The notes beneath the pieces are model-generated. The model did not search any database and was not told the origin of the DNA. It worked only from the letters and a program-made list of their open reading frames with translations. The position numbers and the translations under genes were made by a program. Shown one piece after another: positions 56,793 through 64,000 of a stretch of DNA of 64,000 nt. Origin of the DNA: Ettlia oleoabundans (taxonomy: Eukaryota > Chlorophyta > Chlorophyceae > Chlamydomonadales); assembly GCA_019693395.1 (NCBI GenBank), contig JAAMXP010000239.1:1-64000 (forward strand), read 5' to 3'. Each line of letters starts with the position of its first letter. Position 1 is the first letter of the stretch.

Positions 56793-59700
56793 ATGGCGGC
56801 GACAACCCAGGTCCGTTGAAACCGCGCAGTGAGCTTTTCACGCCACTGGGGATCAATCGAATCACAACTTCGCCATTTTGCTTCTTGCAGCAGCAGCAAC
56901 AGCAACAACAGCAGCGAGAGGCGGATAAGGAGCTGCGAGGAAATATCCGAGCGCTGCTGAGCCGAGCCAAGCGTGAGTGGCGCTGCCTGCCGGACAACGC
57001 CTGCTGCTGCCTCCAGCTGCTGCCCCCCAACCAGGTTCCAACCCGACTTGTGGCTGCAGATGATAAGCACAACCTGGTCAGCGTGGAAAACAATCGCATT
57101 GTGGAGTTCTTGCAGGAGTCAAACCAGTATGTGGAGCAGGGTGAGGCTTGCTGCAAGCCGCTGCACTGTGACCCTAGTGCCTCAACAATGCAACATGGCC
57201 CTCCAGCTTGTGGGCCTTTCCATGTCTTAAGCTTCCTTCTGTTCTGCAAATCGTACTATCAGCTCTTTAGATTTCTCACAAACTCGATAGGTCTTCAAGC
57301 CATTCGGCCTGCACCCACAAGCCGGCCGGAACCTTGACACACACGAGCAATCACCCGCTGGTCTCCCTTGTGCAGTCACGCGGCCACGCGATCAGGCAGA
57401 TGATGCACAAGCCTTTAATTACATCACAGAAGCGGGACTGGAGTATGTGACCAAGCTGAAGCAGGGCGGCCGCAATTACACCGCTGGTGATCTTATTCGG
57501 CGCCTCAAAGCTCAGCATGTGACTGATACTGATGCCCAGGCGGTGGGCGCCGATGACCCAGAGGCATTCAACTGGTGTGTGCCGGGCAGCTGCTTGCTGA
57601 CAGCGGATTTGTGCCGGCAACAGCCCAGCAACATGATAAATCAACAAGTCCTGCGTTTCGCTGTGGTAGGTGTGTATGGGGGGTGCCCACTCTTGAGTAA
57701 TGCAACATCGTTTACACCAGGAGCCATCATCGCTTTACTGGGAAATCAGCTCCCGGGCAGCCCACCTTGCCTAAGCATAGTCGTCTGTTTTGCGCGCAGG
57801 GTGGAGCTGGGGCAGCTGCCAGCTGTGGCGGTGCTGTTCCGCAGCGTGCCCGTCGTGTACCACATGCTGGGGCCTATGGATGCCGCGCCACGGCAGCGCC
57901 GACAGGTGCAGCGCCAGGCCAAGCGCAAGGCGCCCGTGGGTGAGATTTGATGCATTCTAAGAGAGATAGCCAGAGCATGCTCGATGGCCGATGGAATGTA
58001 GATGTGTATTCTAGTGGCTCGCACCCATAGAATTTCCACTCCTACTGTATTTTCAACTTGATAATGTCGATCCTATTCAAAGCAGCGTGAGATCAGCGCG
58101 CAGGTACCCTGTCCTCTTATGCTTGTCCTTCAAGCCCCACCGTCACAGCCTGCCGTCATCATTGCATGCTGTTATCGCACCCTGCAGGCGAGGCAGTGCG
58201 GCCCGAGGAGGTTGAGGACCTGCAGGATGCTGAGAAGCAGGAGACGGACCGAAACATGGAGGAGATGTGGCTGGTGCTGCGCGCACAGGGAGGCAGGTGG
58301 GCAGAAGAGCTTGCAGCAGGCGGTGTGGTGTGCATCAGTATCAGATGATGGGGGGGGGCGCGCGCGCGCGCGGACGCGACGGCGCGCAGGGAGGGGGATG
58401 TGTGGCTGGTGCTGCGCGCCCAGGTAGGCAGGTGAGTATGGTGTTTCGGTCGTAATGTTTTGTGGGGTCTGCTTGAGGAACAACAGTAGGCGGGGAGCGC
58501 TGTATGCGACAGATGCAGCACATATGCGTCCTTGTTGTCACCGACACTACCTTGTGTCATTTGGCCTCGCTTTCTTCCCTGGTATTATGCCCTTGCAAAC
58601 CTTGTCCTCAAGCACTCCAGTTCAACTGATTCTCTCAATTCCCTTTCTTCCGTTGCTGGCGACCCTCCCCCCCAACAGGGTGTCGCTGCTGGACCTTGTG
58701 CTCAACCACGTCAGCTTTGCACAGACCGTGGAGAATCTGTTCACCCTTTCCTTCCTAGTCCGCGACAACAAGGTTGCACTAGAGGTGCGTCCTTGCATGT
58801 GCTTTGCTTTGAGTTCGTATGGATATCTCATACTTACATTGCAATTAAGGCTCCTTGCGTGTCGTTTGCTCTGGGTGATAAATTTGCATTTAAGTACATT
58901 TTATTTATCTTTCACAGAGTCCAATGTGCCAGTTGGGTTGATACAACTTGTGCTGGCAACACTGCTCGCTGATAGCCGACTGCCCATTGAGTGCCTCTTG
59001 GCCTATGGCTGCCTGGTTGCCTGCTGACAGCCTCCTCGCATAACTGGCGTGGCCTTCCTTTCCACAAACCGCTTGCTCGATGGCCACCTGCCCGCCCTGT
59101 CAACATGCTTCTGCTAGCTTGTTGTCCTACCACTTACCTGCCCCTGTCTGCCTGCTTTCATGCCTGCCTACACACCTTCCAGCCTTACAGGCCACCCATC
59201 TGCCGTGCTTGCTCCCGTGGCTGCCTGCCTGCCCGCCTGTCTACAGGAGAATGAGGAGGAGGGCATTTGCGTGGTGCAACGAATTGCGGGGAGGCCAGAC
59301 CCCAAGTAAGGCTTGCTTCAGTGCTGGGAAAGGGTAGGCCACGGTGCCGGCAGTAGGCGCATTGTTTTCAAAGCTATATATGCTTCGGGCCTTGCTGTAT
59401 GTGCTCGTTCTTGCTCTTCAGTGGTGGTCGCATGGTGGCTGATGCTGGTGCTGGTGCCGCTGTTGGTGGCTGTTGGTGGCCCACGTTGGTGCTGATGGTG
59501 GTGCTGTTGGTGTCGCAGGGACAAGAGCCGTGAGAGCGAGCGCATGCAGTTTGTGATCCCTCTGGACATCGACACCTGGGAGCTGTGGAAAAAGGTGGGT
59601 ACTAGGTCAACACACTCGATGCCTTTAAAGGTGTGACTGCTATGAGCGTGGCTGAGTGATGGGAAAGCTGTTGGTTGGCAGGGAAAGGTCGACATGCAGG

Positions 59701-60347
59701 TGCTGCCAGGCCGAGTGTTGTGTAGCGCTGTCGTTTGCCATCTGATTTTTTGCGTATAGCTACTCAAACTGTTTTTCTAGCTGCTGTTTGGCTGTTTTCC
59801 TGTGCTTCTGCCACAGGCCACCGATGCCAGCAAGCCGCCGCTGATGAAGCACCGCAAGGAGTGGCGGCAGCATGCTGCCCAGCCTAGCCAGCAGCAGCAG
59901 GAGCAGGTACCAGAGGAACAACAACAGCAGCAGCAGCAGCACCAGCAGGGGGACCAGCGAGACGAGGTCGAGCAGGGGCAAGAAGAGGAGGAGGAAGAGG
60001 ATCAGCTAGGGCCTGCACAGCGGCGGCGCAACTCCCGCGCACAGCGCCAGCAGCAGCAAGAGCAGCAAGAGCGGGATCAGCGGCAGGCCAACCACCCGCG
60101 GCGGCGGCAGCAGCGGCAGCAGGCGCCAGCGGTGAAGAGGGAACCCCAGACCGCCGCTGCTGCAGCCGCTGGTGGCACTCTCGATGCTAGTGATGCTGAT
60201 GTCACGCCGCCACACGCCTCTCGCCAGAAGCAGCAGCAGACACAGCCGCAGTCGCAGGTGTTGGTGCGGCAGACGCAGACTCAGCTGTCGCAAGGCACGC
60301 AGCGGGGCTCGGGGGCACGGGGCCCCAAGCGTGGAAAGCGTGTTTAG
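56793..60347 (+). CDS. NSE4: Nse4, kleisin subunit of the SMC5/6 complex
   Basis: Nine exons, all phase-checked: 56793-56810, 56891-57140, 57376-57574, 57800-57939, 58188-58296, 58679-58784, 59247-59305, 59519-59594 and 59817-60347, giving 495 residues. Nse4 bridges the SMC5 and SMC6 heads in DNA repair. Exon 1 is only 18 nt (MAATTQ) and joins a Gln run. The N-terminal part contains READKELRGNIRALLSRAK and NNRIVEFLQESNQYVEQ. The middle has DAQAFNYITEAGLEYVTKLK and VELGQLPAVAVLFRSVPVVY. The conserved C-terminal winged-helix region is VSLLDLVLNHVSFAQTVENL, FTLSFLVRDNKVALE and MQFVIPLDIDTWELWKK. The last exon adds about 175 residues rich in Gln, Glu and Arg, ending GPKRGKRV; this tail is much longer than in typical homologues. 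TAG is the stop and is followed directly by an in-frame TGA. Confidence 0.92.
58390..58437 (+). repeat. Intronic copy of the end of Nse4 exon 5
   Basis: The end of exon 5 (TGTGGCTGGTGCTGCGCGCA to 58296, with its donor) recurs about 130 bp downstream as TGTGGCTGGTGCTGCGCGCC, followed by a GGCAGGTGAG donor-like site. A GC-alternating run (GCGCGCGCGCGCG at about 58360) lies just before it. Confidence 0.85.
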
Positions 60348-61058
60348 TGAAAGAGCATGCTCCTCAGCACAGCAGCACCGTACAGCGTCTTCTGCTGTGC
60401 TGTTACTTGATTCCCAGCAGCACACCAAGACTTAACCTGGGCTGCAACAGATCCTCCTGTATCCCCTTGTTGCATATCCACCTGCCTCTCAGAGAGGCAC
60501 CTTTCTGCTGTAGTTTTTTGCCCTGCTGACTGCACCATAGCTCACTTTAATCAACTTTGCTTCCAATGCTCAACAGTCCACAGACACGTCTTATTGCAAG
60601 CAAAGCATGCATTTACATAGTAATCAACCAGCCATCAGGTGCATCAACAGCAACTAGAGCCCCCAACAACGGTGCTGTTCCTAGGGGCTCTAATCCAGCT
60701 TTGGATAGGTGCCTATATACTACTACGCTATATGGGCAAACAAGGTCGGTCGTTGAGACCAATGCAATTTAACACGGCAGGCTGCGTGTCAGCATCAACG
60801 CTTCAAGCGCAGGTGATGCACACACACACACGCATGTCTTGTATACTTGTTGGGTTGCTGGAAGCAGGCGCCCTAGCCAGGGCTGCAGCTGCTTGGGGGT
60901 ATCAGCTGGCCCTTGTTAGTTAAAGTTCTGGTTGGCGTTATGTGCTTGTTGGCCCTTTGCAGCTGCCAGCCGGCGGTGTGTAGCAGCAGCCTTCTAGTTG
61001 GCTTTATGCTCTGGTCGCCCTATGCAGCTGCCAGCCGGCGCTGTGTAGCAGCAGCCCT
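60348..61058. other. Convergent intergenic region with a 65-bp tandem duplication
   Basis: CAGCTGCCAGCCGGCG...TGTGTAGCAGCAGCC occurs from 60960 and again from 61025 (offset 65 bp, few mismatches). The second copy runs up to the small heat-shock gene stop at 61059. No coding sequence supported elsewhere. Confidence 0.7.
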
Positions 61059-64000
61059 TCATGCAATCTGGATGGCGCGCCCCTCCTTCCTCTCCATCCC
61101 AGGCTTCTTGGGGATGGTGATTTGCAGCACCTGCACCCAGCCACGGAAACAAATCAGCTTGTGTGTGGGTGTTTGGTATGTGATGGCAGCATTCAAGGGT
61201 GACAACAAGCAGTACCACCCAGACTTGGAAAAGGATAAACAACTGGGTACAGGTTTACCCCTCCCTCAATGCTGCCGCCAGAGCCTGTTGGGTGCAATCA
61301 ATTTCTCAACCACCACATGCCACCCCACCACCACGTATCATTAACAAGCATGAACTCATCATTAGCATAACCACCGTATACCACCCACCACCACAGAGCA
61401 TAAACAAGGATGTAAATCCCCAAAAGCAGGACGCAGCACCTCACCCCGTCCTCATATGTGGCCTTGAGCTCCCCGCTCAAGTCGGCATCATCAGGCATGC
61501 GCAGGTTGCGGTTGCGGAAGGTGGTCACCTGCGGGCACACAGGCATGCATGCACGCGTGTGTGATGGGTGAGTGGGACAACGCCTGGTGAGTGGGTGAAC
61601 AGCTGGATGATGGGTTGGTGTGCGGGAGGGCGGGCGTCTCTCGGGTGCACAGGGGGCAGGCAGCGGGAGTGTGTTATTATAGCATGGCATTACAACTTGC
61701 TAGCGAGCCCAAATCCCCAGCCAACGAGCAGCGCAAATCTGCTGCCTTTTCAGCGAGTACAAGGAGCAACGCGACTTTCGCCTGCACAGATTGCGGATGC
61801 ATCTACTGTGCAGGCGAGGGTGGCACCACTTCTTCAGATCGCTCGATCGACAGCTGGGCTGCCCCGCTCGTCGGCGGCAATGCCTCCGCCAGGCAGTGGT
61901 CTAGTACTCTACTGCTCAATGCAGAGTGCAGCAGGGTTGGCTATGATGTGCTTCTGGGTACCCATTTACATCCGGAAAAAAAAAAAACACAAAACTCCCA
62001 ACCCCCCCATACAGCTGCCTTGGCGGTGGTTAACTCGAAAATGCGCTGCTCTCGAGCACAGTATGCTTGTAATCTGTACGCACCCGTTCTGCACGGTGGA
62101 AGATGCCGGTCTCATCCACATCCTCCTTCTCGCGCTCTGCAGGTGGGCACATAAAGGTTGTAAAAAGGAGGTGGGTTGGTAAAGGGAGGCGGGTAAAGCG
62201 AGAGACAAAGGGAGGACCACACGGCACCCAGCATGTGCCATGTCTGTGAGAGGAGGCAAGATGTCAGGGAAGGGGAAGGGGAAGGGGAAGGGGAAGGGGA
62301 AGGGGAAGGGGAAGGGGAAGGGGAGGAAGGGGAGGAAGTGGCACACAGGCCTCCCATGTTCCCTACCTCACCCGCTGATACCTGGCCGTCCCACTCTACC
62401 AACACGGCTCTCTCCCATCACACCCCTTCACACCCCTTCACAGGCAGCTTACCACTCATAACTCAACTCCACCTGACCCCGAGAAACCGCATCCAGCCCA
62501 CCCACCCGCCATGGGGTTGTGCCCAAAGCGCAGCACGTTGCCATCATGCACCTCCACGTGGATCTCGTTCTTCTTGCACCCCGGGATGTCGGCGCGCACA
62601 ATGTACTCGTTGTCGCGCTGCAACGGAAGCAGGGGAAGGACACGGTGGCAGGGGTGAGCAGATGGGAATGGTGATTGCGGTAGGGTGGTGGTGATTGAGT
62701 GGAGTGGTGTGGTGTGGGGCAGGGTTGACATTTTTGTAGAACGGGCGCACATGCAGGGTAGTGAGAGAGCACAGCAGCGACAGCTCCTTACTGCTTCTGG
62801 CAAATACCTTAGCAGACGGGAATCAGTTGAACAGGCAGCAGGGCTGTGAGAGAAGGCATGTGCATAACGAAATGTTCACAGGTTGACGTTTGGGGTTTGG
62901 TATAACAAGCAACAAGCAACAAGCACAAGGTGCAAACACGTAGTGGCAACGCGAGTGGCGGAAAAGCGGTAAGACATAGCCAAGCCAGGATAGACTGGCG
63001 TTTAATAACAGAAGGATGGAAGATGCGAGGTAAGAAGAAGCGCATGCCTAGCACAGGAGAAGGCAGGAAGAGAGCAGGGAAGCACGGGGAAGAAAGCAGG
63101 GAAAAGAAACCAGGAGCAACAAGTAGGAAGAAGCAAGCAGGAAGCTCACCTCAATGAAGTCGCAGGGGATGGAGCGGGTCCAACCAGCAGAGCCCTGCAG
63201 CCACGGGCGGGCAAATGAGGCAGGCAGGCAGGCAGGCAGGTGAGTGAAGCGGGTGGGTGGGCGGGCAGGCAGGTCAGCGTAAGCAGGCTGGCGGGAAAGC
63301 AAGCGACAGACAGACAAGCACGGAAGGGAAGGCTTATGATGCATCCGACATTACCAACTAGAGAAAGACACCTTCCCGCTGGCGGCTGGCGAAACACCAT
63401 TGAGCGGTCAAAGGGCACTCACCACCACATAGGGCTCACGAGTGCGGCGCCCGCCCTCGCCGCCTTCGGTGATGGCGCCTGCACCGGCACCGGCGCCTGC
63501 GCCGCCGCCCTCTGGCGGGTTCAAGCGGCGGCGGGTGGTGCCAGCCACCCCTGGGGTGAAGAATGGGTCGAAGAACCCGGGGCCAAAGCCGAGGGCGGAG
63601 AAGGGGTCCATGCCACCGCCAACTCCCCCGCCAAGTCCGCCGCCAAAGCCACCGCCAAAGCCGGGCATGCCATAGAAGGGGTCGAAGCCTGCACACAGGA
63701 GGGGGTTCCAGAGGTGGTGCAATAAAGGCGGTGGGCTCCAGAGGTGCCGCTCCACGGTAGCTGAACCAAGCTGCAGTCAGATTGCTCCCATATCAGATAT
63801 TTACTGCGTCCAAGGCAGCTGCAGAGCAAAAAAGGGCCGTCCAAGGCGCCCTGCCGGCCCACACAGCAAGCATCCAACAGAGGCAGCGGCACGGTGACCT
63901 CGTTGTAGACAGCGCGCGCTGAAACCCAAGCAGATCGCGTCACAGGCGCGCGCAGAGCGCTTGCACCGCGGCGTTGACACGTAGAGGCTTGCCTGTGGGC
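61059..64000 (-). CDS. Small heat-shock protein (HSP20), 5' end beyond or at the window edge
   Basis: Six exons resolved and phase-checked: 63688-63423, 63194-63150, 62617-62506, 62136-62084, 61528-61445 and 61130-61059 (TGA). The N-terminal arm is Gly/Phe-rich (FDPFYGMPGFGGGFGGGLGG, then DPFSALGFGPGFFDPFF). The alpha-crystallin domain runs from NEYIVRADIPGCKKNEIHVE through GIFHRAERVTTFRNRNLRMP to GELKATYEDGVLQITIPKK, and the chain ends AIQIA, which supplies the I-x-I anchor motif. These are ATP-independent holdases that bind unfolding proteins. The first resolved exon begins mid-codon, so at least one upstream exon is missing; a candidate near 63910-63940 has no ATG in view. The compartment cannot be told without the N-terminus. 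Confidence 0.87.
62262..62332. repeat. (AGGGGA)n hexamer microsatellite
   Basis: About ten tandem copies of GGGGAA/AGGGGA on the plus strand, inside the HSP20 intron between exons 62506-62617 and 62084-62136. On the transcribed strand it is a C/T-rich tract. Confidence 0.95.

Overview
This window is nuclear DNA of a green alga, most likely a chlorophyte; the exact lineage cannot be told from sequence alone. Genes are split into many short exons. Introns are mostly under 400 bp and end in (C/T)TGCAG. CAG-rich coding sequence gives Gln and Ala runs, and several secreted proteins carry long (SP)n or PPKQD-type proline-rich stretches like those of algal cell-wall glycoproteins. I rebuilt gene models by hand, checking that splice phases closed and that the joined protein matched family motifs.

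Layout, left to right: a fragmentary secreted Pro-rich gene (-, runs off the left edge); a damaged ClpB-like AAA+ ATPase gene (+, 3.8-7.5 kb); a PLAC8 Cys-rich protein (-); a Golgi-type sulfotransferase (+, 9599-12150); a complete 16-exon ZGRF1-type DNA-repair helicase (-, 12267-19627); a secreted Pro/Lys-rich protein (+, 20500-22841); the organellar tRNA-modification GTPase MnmE (+, to 27724); a class 3 lipase with a transit-like N-terminus (-, 28454-30800); an unrecognised helical-repeat protein (-, 31214 to about 35506); a VWA-domain gene (+, 35719 to about 38319) tail to tail with an alpha-kinase gene (-, 38371-40094); an unrecognised gene (+, 40463-42323); a CLYBL-type CoA lyase (-, 42584-45281); a single-pass membrane protein (+, 45941-46943); a secreted GIN/DUF2807-like protein (-, 47577-50221) head to head with an expansin/Pro-rich/fasciclin fusion (+, 50485-54587); a BAP29/31-like ER protein (-, 55049-56291) head to head with the SMC5/6 kleisin Nse4 (+, 56793-60347); and a small heat-shock protein (-, 61059 to the right edge). 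From the PLAC8 gene onward the strands alternate almost perfectly, so neighbours share either a promoter region or a terminator region.

Main observations: (i) about one in ten of the phase-checked introns has a GC instead of a GT donor; (ii) one secreted protein joins an expansin module, an (SP)n hinge and a fasciclin domain; (iii) the VWA and alpha-kinase modules, which occur in one protein in some other eukaryotes, are here two convergent neighbouring genes, and both carry damage; (iv) conserved reading frames are broken by a TAG codon at three places; (v) partial duplications of exons or introns lie in ZGRF1, MnmE and Nse4. There is a 31-base assembly gap at 47508-47538. No tRNA, rRNA, CRISPR array or transposon could be supported.
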